Source: Blasia pusilla (Eukaryota; Marchantiophyta; Marchantiopsida; Blasiales). Taken from it: a stretch of 64,000 nt of DNA. The notes beneath the pieces were generated by a model, which was given only the letters and a program-made list of their open reading frames with translations, ran no database searches and was not told where the DNA came from. The stretch spans positions 31,186,001-31,250,000 of the forward strand of contig CM114274.1 of assembly GCA_050084515.1 (NCBI GenBank), read 5' to 3'. A program made the translations under genes and the position numbers. Positions 47,168-58,066 of this stretch are shown in pieces; position 1 is the stretch's first letter; each line of letters opens with the position of its first letter.

Positions 47168-47683
47168 TCTCACGTCTTTTAGGATAGATCGGCGAGATCT
47201 AGTAGAGAGCCTTTGCGAGTAGTGGAGGACAGACTTAAGAGGTTGATGATGACCTATTGAGGCCTCGGGAAATCTGGGAGAGCAGGTTTCCCCTTTGTTT
47301 CGGCTCATTTCGAGCCATATTTAGAAACTCACTATTTTAGATAAGTACCATTTTTAGTATATAGTCAACTTTCTATTTTTGGTAAGTAGCTCTTGACCTC
47401 CTACATCAAGTCAAGAGCCAAGGAGGTGACTTGGGAGCATAGGTTACCATGGAGAGAGCTTGGGAGAGGGGAGGGGTATACCTCAAGGAAAGAGAGCTTG
47501 AGAGCTCATTCTCTCTTTGTTCAACCTCTTGGCATGAGGCGGCAGAGTTATGATCCCTTGCCTTGTGAGTGTAACCCAAGCCTCTCATTAGGAGAGTGGG
47601 TTTGGTTTGACATTGAGAGAGACATGTGAGAGTACACACATGTGAGAACTATGGTGTTGTTAGAGATTGGATCTTATCTTACA
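47168..47683 (+). repeat. 5' LTR of element 2
   Basis: Starts TCTCACGTCTTTTAGGATAG (ancestral TGTCACG as at 57889) and ends TCTTACA. Homologous to both LTRs of element 1. Confidence 0.8.
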
Positions 47684-49299
47684 AAGAGAAAATGAGTGAG
47701 TGAGAGAGCTTCTTGGAAGAGCTCGCTGGTTGTTTGATGTTTGGTGTAGGTTGGGGGACCTTGTTCCCCGCTTCATGGCTCATGGAAGTGCTCACCGAAG
47801 CAAGAGCTGTGCGAGTTTGCTGTTTTGCTTTGCTGATTTTTTTGTACGAGAGAGTGGCATGGGGAAGCGTTGCCATTTTCGATAAGAATTGAGTATGGGG
47901 GCGGATTGCTCCATGCGGGTCCTCTTGAGAGCACCATATAGCTTTCTGATTTGTGTTCTCACTGGTTTTATATTTTTGTTGGCAGAAATCAGCGCGGAAG
48001 CGTTGCCAAATTTTATGTAGGAGAAAGAGATATTGGGCTTTACAACAGTCCCTGTAAGTCTTTATTGGAATGTTTGATTCAAAATATGTTTTGACTTTGT
48101 CGCAGATCGTGAATCTGTGCACGCTGTGCAATAAATGGTGCGCAATTTGGAGTTGTGAGCAAAAAGTTATGGTCAATCTTGCAAAATTGCCATTGCTAGG
48201 CAATTTTTATAGTTAAATTGTGCAAACCCTAAACCAGCCGTCGCCGTCATAGTCACTGTCAAGGGTCCGCCATCAACAGTAAACCCTCATCATCAATGAT
48301 CAATGGTCAACGGTCACCGTCAACGTTCCACCGTCACATCAACGGTCCACCGTCCATTATCCATCATCGGCTGTCGCCACCGCCTAGCGCTGCTTAGAGC
48401 CGCGATCAGCCGTTGTCCACCCTTAATTGCCATTTTCGCCATTACGGAGTGGAGGGTCTTCCACGACCACAGTTGATTTTTTGACTTGCGCCGCCACCAC
48501 GTACTTTCTTTTGGCCGTTTCCGTCATTGTAGTTTCGTCATCAACCAATGATGGCAGGTGACCTCTGGTTATGGTATTTGAGTTTTCATTTCATGGTCTT
48601 ATGTTGTGATTGGTAGCCGCTTGACGACGATCGAGTACCGTGCCGTGACGCCCGTAGCCGCAACGCGCCGCCGATTTTCGGGCCATGCCTCTCCTTCACT
48701 AAGGAGCAGAGTGTGTGAATTGCTGATTGAGGAGGGTATGCCGCCGAGTGCCGCATCCCATTCCTGAGTGCTGTGTCGTTTGTAGCCGTTCCGTGCCGCC
48801 ACTGCCGCACTAGACCGTTGGACCCGCACCGCACATCAAGGAGGTTTAAGCAGCGTGAGTAAGAGAGGAGTACGACTTGCTAATTGGAGGAGTTATCTTC
48901 ACCACGAGTTGGGGTCGAGATTTGTAGTTGCCGAGGAGTGACATCGATATTATTGTCACTTTACCCATTCTAGTCTCTTACCCTGCACGTGTGAGGGATT
49001 TTTCCGAGTGTTGGGAAGTTATTTGGGATATTGGATTTCGTGTTGATGCTGAGAGCATCGATGATGTATGGGTTTAGGGGACATAAATCTGTGTGGGATG
49101 TTGAGAGTTGAGGATGGTTTGTCGATGAGATGATAGATAAGTTGATTTGCCGCACCACGCTGCTTGTTGCCGCACAACACACGTGTTTAGTTTGAGTGAT
49201 TGAGGGATTACTCAAGAGATTGAGAGTGATGGTGTGAGAAGGGCACAAAGACCATCACGGTGTCGTTTGGGATTTTGAGAGACGAAGTAGTGGACCTGA
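47684..49299 (+). other. untranslated leader of element 2
   Basis: Homologous in blocks to the leader of element 1. At 48240-48370 it has a local run of related words such as GTCAACGGTC and CACCGTC, absent from element 1. No coding domain recognised. Confidence 0.6.
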
Positions 49300-50560
49300 G
49301 AGTAGCTCTGGAGGGTTTACCCAGAGTGGTGCGAGGTTTCGAGGGTCTCCACGTGAGAGACCACCTCGATCTCCTTATGTGTTATCTTCAAACAAGGGGG
49401 AGTATGTAGAGGATTGTGTTAGTGATCCACTGTACACATTGAGTGGTCCTACCAGCTGGGCGTACGAGATGGACGACCGGGATAGAGGACCACGTAGATT
49501 TTCGGATGTTGTAGGCATTATAGAGCTATACGACTTCATTGCGGAGTTTAGGAGTTGGTGTGACTCACAACGGGCTAGGAACTATAGAGAGTTCAACCCG
49601 TTTACAGCATGGAACGGTATGTTCCAGCATTTAGAGGGGGCGCCCATGGACGATTACCATGAGTTCTCCCACATATATGCCAAGGAGATTGAGGCGTGGC
49701 GACTCTACTATGACCCACACTATGTGTCATGGACGGAGCTGTTCCCAGATGAGGAGGAGGGGTTAGAAGAGGCTTCTTCCTCTTCCACTAGTGATGTTTT
49801 AGGAGGGATCACTCGCATTGGACGGTTGCATCATCTAGTTGGGTTCAACCCCGTGGTTGAGTTATTTGTTGAGTTGAGGGCGAGCTACCAAGGGGTACGG
49901 ATGGAGAAGTCAGAGCATCCACGATTTCCAGAGGCACCCGGGTAAGAGTTTGTGTGAGGCTTACACTCGCTACCGCCAGTTGATCAACGTCACTTAGGGG
50001 GGACAGAGGCTGAGGCTATCCAGTCATGGTACGCGATGCTAGACCGGACCTTGCGAACACGGATGCGGGAGGGGGTGCTTCTTATGAACACCTTCCCTAC
50101 GTTGAGAGATGTTTTTAGGACCGCCGAGAACATTGAGCGCAACATCACGGAGGAGAGCGTAGCCACCATGGGTTCTAGGCGAGAGCAGTCACAATTGTCT
50201 ACACCACCAACGCAACAACGTGGACTGCGAGATAGGTCGATTGTCGCACCACAAGCTCAGGGAGGATACTGAGAAGCCCTGCCACAGAGACTTGCGCCTT
50301 CATATGCGGCTTAGCAGTAGCCGCCTATGATTACTTGTTGGTCATGTGGTGGAGCCCATCATCAACATGATTGCACTCGTCAAGGTCATGGACGTGTGCT
50401 TCAACATGGAGGAGGAGATGGTGTTGCACACGGAGGTTATTACTGTGACTATTGTTAGAGGTATGGTCACACACGCGCCAGGTGTTTCAGTTTACACCCT
50501 GAGTTACGTTTGGACCAAGGGCCAAAGAGGGCACCAAAGCAAGTAGTTGGTCTGGGTGGG
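49300..50560 (+). pseudogene. gag of element 2
   Basis: The open frame to 49945 (entered without an ATG) reads SGARFRGSPRERPPRSP, LSGPTSWAYEMDD, ELYDFIAEFRSWCDSQRARN, LEGAPMDDYHEF and EIEAWRLYYDPHYVSW, consistent with a capsid-type gag. It breaks near 49930. The continuation holds a damaged knuckle pair: CWSCGGAHHQHDC (CX2CX3HX4C, about 50334-50372) and CDYC-stop-RYGHTRARC (about 50449-50490), the stop replacing a Gln codon of element 1. Gag packages the RNA into virus-like particles. The tandem duplication of element 1 is absent. Confidence 0.88.
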
Positions 50561-50740
50561 CCTAGAGATTGTGCACCAGGTAGTCCCATTGGGGGACGAG
50601 GAGCTGGAGTTGCCTGACAGGGTGGTGGAGCTGCACGTGGAAGAGGTAGAGTCCCACCATCTAGACGCGTCAAGGGAGATGCCAGGGATGAGGCTGGGAT
50701 GGCTGCTTAGATACAACAACTACATGAGCAGATTGCCGCT

Positions 50741-51600
50741 ATGGCATTGAGGTTACCCGATGCCGGATCCGTGGCATCAACATCATATGGCGCAGCTAGA
50801 GATATGGAGGATCCTGGTTGGATGTGCGGGGTTTCCCAGATGGAGTATGTATCGAGTATGATGTTGGGGGCGGCCATGATGATGTACCGTGCTCCGCTAT
50901 TTTTTGCTTCTGACGTTATGACATTGGGAGGTACGCTGGTCGAGGTGTTCCGGCTGGCCGCAACGCTATATGAGCTTGGAGTTGGAGTTAATGCATCACG
51001 TTTAGAGGTGATTGCAGAGGAGGTGATGGACTTGTTGGAGCGGATGGTTGGGCCGTCCACGTCAGATTCATGGCAGGCTACCGTTGCTAGGATGGCGGAG
51101 ATGCCCGCTAGACCCGCGATAGAGCATGCCATGGCTTCTCCTGGTGTTGTGTTGCTTGATAACCAGGAAGAGGTCTTCCAATTGGTGAGTCCCGCAGGTA
51201 GAGCTTTTAGTCCGCAGCGCGTCTTGTTGGATTTAGGAGCGCAACCCCTAATGTTGGGGAAAGCGTCATGTAGAGGATTGGGCTCAACAAGAGCCGATGT
51301 GGAGCGTTGTCCATTTCGGATACAGACATCCTTGGATGGAGCGCATACCACACAACATATCACCTAACATGAGGTCGTGGTGAGGATTCGCCCGGGACAT
51401 CTTATAGATGAGTCCGTGGTGCGAGCCAAGGCGATAGTGACTGATGCAGAGTCCGACAATGTCCTGGTTAGTGGAGTAGTGTTATATCCGATGGGATTTT
51501 CCGTGGATTACTGGGAGGAGTTAGTGTCCTACAGACCAAGATGGCAGTCAGGTGATGGGTGCCTTAGCTCATTACCCATTCGATTCACATGTGCAGTGAT
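50741..51600 (+). pseudogene. protease region of element 2
   Basis: The 208-codon frame at 50741-51367 starts with a helical spacer (VNASRLEVIAEEVMDLLERM, EMPARPAIEHAM). It then gives EEVFQLVSPAGRAFSPQRVL and LDLGAQPLMLGKA, with the catalytic Asp kept but Ser of DSGA replaced by Leu. After a stop at 51366 the frame at 51377-51796 continues with VRAKAIVTDAESDNVLVSGV and VLYPMGFSVDYWEELVSY. The protease processes Gag-Pol. The motif change and the stop make this copy inactive. Confidence 0.8.
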
Positions 51601-51919
51601 CGAGCAACGGCCACGAGAGATGGTGACCTTAGCAGCATTTAGCAGTGCCATCACTTGCCCTAGTGATTTGATTGAGGGACATGTCCATGCAGAGGATACT
51701 CCCGTTCTTGACATTTCTATGGAGAGGAGTGTCATGGTCGCGGCATCAATCCGTGTAGGAGAGGTGCTGCTTTGGGGCTCGACTGAGGAGATTTGACGCT
51801 TAGCCACTGAGCATGTGCAGACCGCGTGGAGCAAGACGTTTGCACTAGAGTGTGACGGGTCACAGGAACCTCAGATAGCCATGAGTGTTGCTATGACCCC
51901 TTTAGAGACCAACATGATT

Positions 51920-52915
51920 GTGTAGTGCATCCCAGAGAAGGGTATTCGAGTGTTGGATCTCTTTGGAGGGATCAACAATGGGTTAGCTGTTGTCTTGCAG
52001 GCTAGAATGCATGTGGAGCTAGTACCTATACGTGGAGATTTATGATGTTGCGAGGCGCACTTCACTTCACCATGTGGCGTAGTTATGCCTCCGTTTTCCC
52101 GACTTGTTGTTTGCGTCCGCCATTCAGGGTAACCAGAGTTCCCTATCGAGGGACATTTTATTGTTGGGATGCACAACTTGAAGCGGGTAGGGACCATAGA
52201 CTTGGTCATTGTAGGTTGGCTAAGTCAGGGCCAGTCGAATGTTGGACGAGGTAGCAGATAAGCTGACTCTTGGTCTAGGTTGTTTTGGGAGATGATGCGG
52301 ATCTTGCGACACTTGCAGGAGCATTAGTCTCGTCCTCCAGCATACATTCTAGAGAATGTACCGATTTTGGGCGATGAGAGGTCCCATGTGGTGACAAGTG
52401 CACATAAGGTGCGCGCATGGATTGACCTGGAAGTTTTGTTGGATGCGGCGAGTGTGGGTTCACGAGCACATTGCCCGCGTCTTTGGTGGACCAACTTGGT
52501 ATCACATGAGGTGTTGTAGAGAGCATATGCGAGAGTGGAGCGTCCCTCCGATTTGTTGGTGGATTCTATAATGGATCTGAGCCGTCGATCACAAGCAGGA
52601 GGCTAGATGATCGACTGCCATTGACTATGATGAACATGATTGGCATGCCACGCGCAACCTTTCTCACATTAGTGAGTTTTACCGCTTCCTATGCATTCAA
52701 GGAGGCTGGACTTAGCTTGGTTTGGGATAACCACGTACAGAGGTTGGTGGAGCCCAACGTCGATGAGCGAGAGCGAGCGACGGGATTCCCCACAGGATTG
52801 AAGGCAATACTGTCACTATCAGAGGCATCATGAAGTTATGTCTTGGGTTAGGCGATGGACTTGAACTGCTTGACATGGATTTTCAGCTTAAGAGTAGATG
52901 AGCATTGTAGTTTGA
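51920..52915 (+). pseudogene. C5-cytosine DNA methyltransferase domain (DNMT3-like) of element 2
   Basis: Motif I, EKGIRVLDLFGGINNGLAVV (about 51937-51996), is intact. The catalytic loop reads IDLVIVGWLSQGQS (about 52195-52236), so the Pro-Cys pair is Leu-Ser and the nucleophile is lost. SRLFWEMMRILRHLQEH, a stop in place of Gln, and PPAYILENVPILGDERS (motif VI, about 52330-52380) follow. VLLDAASVGSRAHCPRLWWT (motif VIII, about 52435-52495) resembles the DNMT3 segment with HRARYFWGN. ERERATGFPTG (about 52768-52798) and AMDLNCLTWI (about 52852-52881) close the domain. Compared with element 1, several substitutions and frame breaks are independent, so the shared ancestor had a full-length methyltransferase frame between protease and RT. 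Substrate and site preference cannot be read from sequence. Confidence 0.88.
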
Positions 52916-53229
52916 GGATGCGACAGATCACAGGAGTTGCGTTGGTGAGCCCCATGCCTACCGAGACGATTAAGGCAACGGCTGGGGGCAAGACCTGAGG
53001 AGATCGACACACCAAGGGTGATCAGGAGAGACACCCTTGGACTTCTTGGGATGTTTTGCAAGTACGCCAAGAGATGGTAGCCATAGCATCGAGCGTGGTT
53101 CTGGGTACTGCACATGGAGATCCAATTTTGTAGTTGGCTATAGGGGAGCAATCGAGTTTTGTTGTCCGAGACGGGGTTGTTCCATAGCAACCACCGACAC
53201 CCACGCCGAAGAGTTCTACTGTAGTCACG

Positions 53230-54200
53230 ATGGAGAATTGGGAGCCAGATATGGGCCCTAAGTTGACAGGAGGAGAGCGGCGCCAGATACTCCAGTTCCT
53301 TAGGAGTTATAGGAGCTATTTTGCATTTAGTATGCATGATTTGGGTATGCTGAAGGGTCCAAGAATCCGCATTGAGTTTTCGAGTGACACGCCGATCTTT
53401 CGACGACCCTAGAGGTACAGTGACATGGAGAGGGCTCTCATTCAGAGTAGGAGCCAGAACTTGGTTGGGGCAAGACTAGTGGAGATGTCGCATGGAGAGT
53501 ATGCATCTGCCATTGTCATGCCTGCCAAGAAGGATGTGCATGGCAGCTGGACGGATAGGTGGATGTGTGGAGATTACCGACTTATCAATCGGCAGACGAA
53601 TTCCGATAGGTATGCCATGCCCACTCCTCAGGAGATCTTTGATGCTATTGGGCATGCAAAGGTCTTCAGTTTGTTAGATCTTCGAGCCGGATACCATCAA
53701 CTGCCTATCAGATTTGGAGGACATGCAGAAGATGGCATTTTGGGGCATCGAGCCTCACGGGAAGGATTGCTTGTACAAGTGACAGTTCTTACCATTTGGG
53801 TTAAAGAACGCCTCGACTGATTTTCATAGGGTTATGGATAGGATCTTGGCAGGTTTGGATTTTGCTAGGTATTATATTGATGAGATCATAGTCTTTAGCG
53901 CCACGGTTGAGGAGCATGAGCGACATCTAGAGGAGATGTTTCGATAATTGCAGTTACATGCAAGTGCAAGTGCAAGTTCTTCTACGACCAGCTTAGTACC
54001 TGGGTCATACAATATACCTAGGGGGCCTTGGTATGCAGCGAACAAAGGTGGATGTTATTTAACGTGTTCCATGCCCTAGAGATGTGAGTCGAGTTCCTAC
54101 ATCCATGGGATTGGCGATCTTCTATAGACGGTACATCAAGGGTTTCACTTCGATTGCGACGCTGCCAATCTTGCTGACCAAGGTGGATCAGGAGTGGCAC
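53230..54200 (+). pseudogene. reverse transcriptase of element 2
   Basis: Frames at 53230-53412 and 53425-53820 cover LKGPRIRIEFSSDTPIFRRP, AIVMPAKKDVHGSW, WMCGDYRLINRQ, YAMPTPQEIFDAIGHAKV and LLDLRAGYHQLPI. The catalytic box after a frame change is YYIDEIIVFS (about 53866-53898): the second Asp of YxDD is Glu. The tail with PTSMGLAIFYRRYIKGFTS follows. It synthesises cDNA from element RNA in intact relatives. Stops, frame breaks and the YIDE change indicate loss of activity. Confidence 0.9.
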
Positions 54201-54665
54201 TGGGGGGATAAGCAGGAGGGAGCATTTCAGCAACTCAAGGAGATATTGATATCGACGCCCATGTTGAGGAGACCAATCAAGGGGCACCCTTTCCAATTGC
54301 ATAACATTTGGAGCATGTTGGGGCTTGGAGTTATGCATGACGATGATGGTAGAGAGTTCGTGGTGGCTTATGCTAGTTGCTCGAACAATGCTGCAGAGGC
54401 AAAGTATAGCTCGTATGAGGGTGAGTGCTTGGCTGCAGTGTGAGCTATTGCACGTTTGAGATATATTCTATTTGACAACCCCTTTACCATCATTATTGAT
54501 CATCAGCCACTTAAGTGGTTGATGGAGTCCGACAAGCTTACAGGGAAGCTAGCGAGGTGGGATCTTTTATTGCAGGAGTATGACTTCCAGGTGGTGTAAA
54601 GATCTGGGATGCTCAACCAAGATGCAGACAGTTTGAGCCGTAATCCATGCCCGAGTCAGTGAGAT
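54200..54665 (+). pseudogene. RNase H of element 2
   Basis: DDDGREFVVAYASCSNNAAE, YEGECLAAV, FTIIIDHQPLKWLM, LTGKLARWDLLLQEYDFQVV and NQDADSLSRNP are readable, with a few stops. The motifs match element 1 position for position. Confidence 0.88.
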
Positions 54666-54719
54666 ATGACTAGAGCTCGTTGGCATGGTGAGAGTGTTGA
54701 GGAGTTGGTGCCAAGATGG

Positions 54720-57300
54720 CATATGTTAGCCTTATTGGGCTTGTTGGCTATGGAGAGCCTGATTGCTGAGACTTTGATAGCGAGGTCTGATGGATAGTCC
54801 TTAGATCTAGAGGCCGATGAGAAGACGATAGGAGGCCGAGATATTAACGAAAATGGAGTGGTGGGAGTATCTGCGTACTGGCATCGTCGTGAACACAGTG
54901 GATGCAAGAGAGCGGGATCGGATTGGAGTTTTTTTGGTGGGAGGGAACACATGTGTTGCGAGTGTGGGAGGATGGTAGAGTGCGTTGTTGTATTGAGAGC
55001 CTTTCTTCGAGTAAGGGCGGACCTTTTAGCTGCAGCAGACATGGTTGATGCAAGTCAAACTCTATAAGAATCTCTCCTTTTTTAGTACAGAATTATTATG
55101 TAAAGTCTCCATTCTCTCATGACAGGAATCACGAATGCTAGTGCCGAGGCGATCACTTCTTCATAACATGGAACCCCAAAATTCCTAACTATGAAATTCT
55201 TATAAACTACTTTATGTTTGTACACAAGGAAAATAACACAACTAGTGTTAAAACCTACTCGAGCAGACATATTGACGTCCATGGATAACTATATAAGGAC
55301 ATACAAAGTGCAATTCCATATCCTTCCGTACGTGACTATAGGAAGAATGACCGGAGTTGGAGATTGCATGACTTGGTTCATGAACGTGTGCCCAAAGTGA
55401 TAAACTAGATAGCGAGTAAACCGATGCCTATCTATAAAGAGAATCTTGACGTGGTACGGGTTAAGGAAAGGAAAATCCGGCATAATTCGTGCTCCACCCC
55501 TATCCATACTTGACAAACATCCTCTACTCTCCTCTAGAATGGGATTTGGCGGAGTTGCTCTCCCAAGAGGGATAATCCACTCTCATTGAGAAAATAACAA
55601 GCTAAATCATCCTCTATTTCTAATATGACTAAACTCATCTAAGGTGACAAGTCTCTCATCTCCACATATACCACACTCTAGAAAACTCTCGAAGAATAGA
55701 CCAAGGTCAAGTTACTCTCCCAAGAGGGATAATCCACTCTCATTGGAAGAGCAAGCAATCCCAAAACCATACACTCAAGAATGATACGAGAGACTCAAGA
55801 TGTGAAGTAGAAGGTGATGAACCCTTGAAGGTCCCTCCTCTTTATATACTCACAAGAGTACGAAATATGGCTAATCTTAACTTGTTCCACATGGCTTCCT
55901 CACATTTTGACAATCTGGCTAAGCCTTGTTCCACAAGGCTTAGCCAATCACATTTTGACACAAGTAGACTGTCTCTTATATCTTCCAAAATATCATCTTT
56001 TACTCCCTTCATATCTTCCAAACTACCCCACCAACCCTAGCCACCAACCAAGATTACTTTTGTTTTATTAAAGCACCAACCCCACTACTTTACTTTTCTA
56101 ATCCCATCTTTTATTTATTATCTCTTTTCCTAAAGTTGGACCCGTGCAAATGAGTCACCCTAAAGAGGTTTAAACATGGGAATTTCATTTTCCTAGGCTA
56201 ATTTACTTAATACTAATATAACTCTCTCTAACACTTAATGATAGAGGAGTTTACATAGCGGGTGATTTTACTAAATGATAGAGTGTAGTGCCTCATCCTT
56301 CGTAGAGAGCACGTATGGTGCGTCATGCCCACGAGGAGTTGGGTCATTTAGGAGTGAAGCGGATGTACAACTTGCTCCAGATTCAATATTGGTGGCGAGG
56401 CATGCAGACTGACATTCAGCAGTTTGTTGCTAGATGCATGGTGTGCGATCGAGTCCGAGCATTGTTCAATGCTTCGACTCCATAATTGCATCCACTTCCG
56501 ATCATGGGTTTAGGTTGTAGATGGAGTTTGGATTTTGCAGGACCTTTGCCTTTGACAGAGCGCCATAGTCGTTATGTGTTGGTGATGGTCGAGCACTTCT
56601 CAAAGTGGATAGAGTTGGTTGCATTGCCTGACAAAGCGAGTGAGGGAGTAGCGTATGCCTTCCTAGATTAAGTGCTGAGTCATTACGGCACACCAGCAGA
56701 GGTGTTGACAGACCAGGGTATAGAGTTTCGCGGGGAGTTTCAATCCTTGTGTGATCATGATCAGGCACAGATCAACCACCGCACTACTTCGCGAGATCAT
56801 CTTGAGGTGGATGGACTAGCAGAGCGGGTTGTGCAGACGGTGAAGAGAGGACTACGCAAGTATGGCTTGTAGAGAGTTCACCTAGGAGATTGGGACGTCC
56901 AGTTGCTGTGGTTAGCGATAGGATACAGATTTAGGAGGGAGGCATCCTTAGCATCTTTCTCACCATACTTGCTTTTGTATGGCCGAGAGCCAGATTTACC
57001 TGCGGCTATTTGTCAAGATGTTGGTGAGATGTTGAACCTTGATGACCTTGATGTATGGATGTGAGCATGTTTACATAGAGCTAAATTATTTTGGAGAGTG
57101 ATGCCCATGGCGTTTGAGAACTAGGCGATTGCGCAGCATCGGGATACATTGAGGTATGTGACTATTCGGGGGGGGGGTGGTTATCGACCTCCTATCCGAA
57201 GGTTTCATCAGGGAGACTATGTCTATTTGCAGCAAATGGCACCCACAATGTTGGATGTGACTGTAAGGGCGTACCATCTTGAGAGTGCGTGAGTTTTTGC
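54720..57300 (+). pseudogene. integrase of element 2, split by an insertion
   Basis: The N-terminal linker (54720-54982) is cut by copy B of the 1.4-kb element. Integrase resumes at about 56290 with VRHAHEELGHLG (His-His) and ARCMVCDRV (Cys-Cys). The core has WSLDFAGPLPLTERH (Asp), EVLTDQGIEFRGEF (Asp) and VDGLAERVVQTVKRGLRKYG (Glu), so the DDE triad can be read despite a few stops. The C-terminal domain continues with SFSPYLLLYGREPDLP, VMPMAFEN and RRFHQGDYVYLQQ. No chromodomain is present; a PHD finger follows instead. Confidence 0.9.
54983..56278. mobile_element. 1.4-kb interspersed element, copy B, inserted in element 2
   Basis: Element 1 is continuous where element 2 is interrupted here, so the boundaries are well defined: left ...GGTAGAGTG then CGTTGTTGT, right ...TTTACTAAATGATAGA then GTGTAGTGCC. 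A 3-bp GTG duplication or a longer TAGAGTG duplication are both compatible. The left end matches the inverted repeat of copy A; the right end is eroded. The two AATCCACTCTCATTG motifs (near 55573 and 55731) are kept, and the CA repeat of copy A is absent. Confidence 0.8.
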
Positions 57301-57317
57301 CATGAGTTATTCTGTTA

Positions 57318-57580
57318 TTGGAGGGACGGGATGATATGGTTTGGATGGACCATGTGCGTAACTGTGCGTCGTGTCACGTTCCGAACATTGACGATACAGT
57401 TGATCTGAGCTTAGCAGTAGTTCCTGCAAGCTTGCGATGTATGTTGTGTCGTTCTGCCTGTGGTGCAACCTCTATGCTAGTATGTGATGGATGTCCGAGA
57501 GGATGGAATATGGCATGCTTGACACCACCTCTCACTAGGGTTCCTCAAGGATGATGGATGTGTCCCAGATGTACATAGAG
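57318..57580 (+). pseudogene. PHD finger at the C-terminus of pol, element 2
   Basis: LRCMLCRSACGATSMLVCDG, CPRGWNMACLTPPLTRVPQG, a TGA, then WMCPRCT and a terminal stop. The cysteines of C-x2-C, CDGC, the later C and CPxC are all present; the zinc-binding His of the WHxxC motif is Asn here but His in element 1. An upstream CASCHVPNID segment joins it to integrase. PHD fingers bind histone H3 tails, so this domain may steer integration or bring the polyprotein's methyltransferase to chromatin (inference). Confidence 0.85.
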
Positions 57581-57888
57581 TAGGTAATTCTACATTCTGA
57601 ATTGTGTCTGTGACATGGATGATAAGACGATGATTAACGATGGGGCCGCATGAGCACGCGGCCTTCTTGCTCTTAGCGTCCAAGAGATGTATGTCATGGT
57701 AAGTAGGGATAGATGGCTATCTGGAGTTAGAGGGACCTAACCACTAGCTAGGGGGGCGATTGGAGATATTTTGGTACTTCTTGTCTGTGTTTTTGGATCC
57801 CATGAGTTAGCATCGGATCTTGCGTGTTTGTGTGTGTGTTCGGTGACAGTGATGTATGTTGTGTAGCGATGTGTATGTGCACCACAAT

Positions 57889-58066
57889 TGTCACGTCTTT
57901 TAGGATAGATTGGTGAGATCTAGTAGAGCGCCTTTGCGAGTAGTGGAGGATACATTTAGGAGGTTGAGGATGACCTACCGAGGGGAAACCTGCTCTCTAA
58001 GGTTTTCCCTTTGTTTCGGCTCATTTGGAGCCATATTTAGGAACTTAGTATTTTAGGTAACTTACC
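57889..58066 (+). repeat. truncated 3' LTR of element 2
   Basis: Begins TGTCACGTCTTTTAGGATAG and follows the 5' LTR as far as TATTTTAGGTAACTTACC, then switches to the minus-strand gypsy gag sequence. Confidence 0.85.

Larger units (their letters stand above)
47168..58066 (+). mobile_element. Ty3/gypsy LTR retrotransposon element 2 with DNA methyltransferase and PHD finger
   Basis: Colinear with element 1: 5' LTR (47168-47683), leader, gag, protease, methyltransferase, RT, RNase H, integrase, PHD finger and the first about 178 bp of the 3' LTR. Domains are better preserved than in element 1, but stops and frameshifts occur throughout. It landed in gag of a minus-strand gypsy element, whose pieces flank it on both sides. 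It was later hit by copy B of the 1.4-kb element just before the integrase zinc module. No target duplication can be read because the 3' LTR is truncated. Confidence 0.9.
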
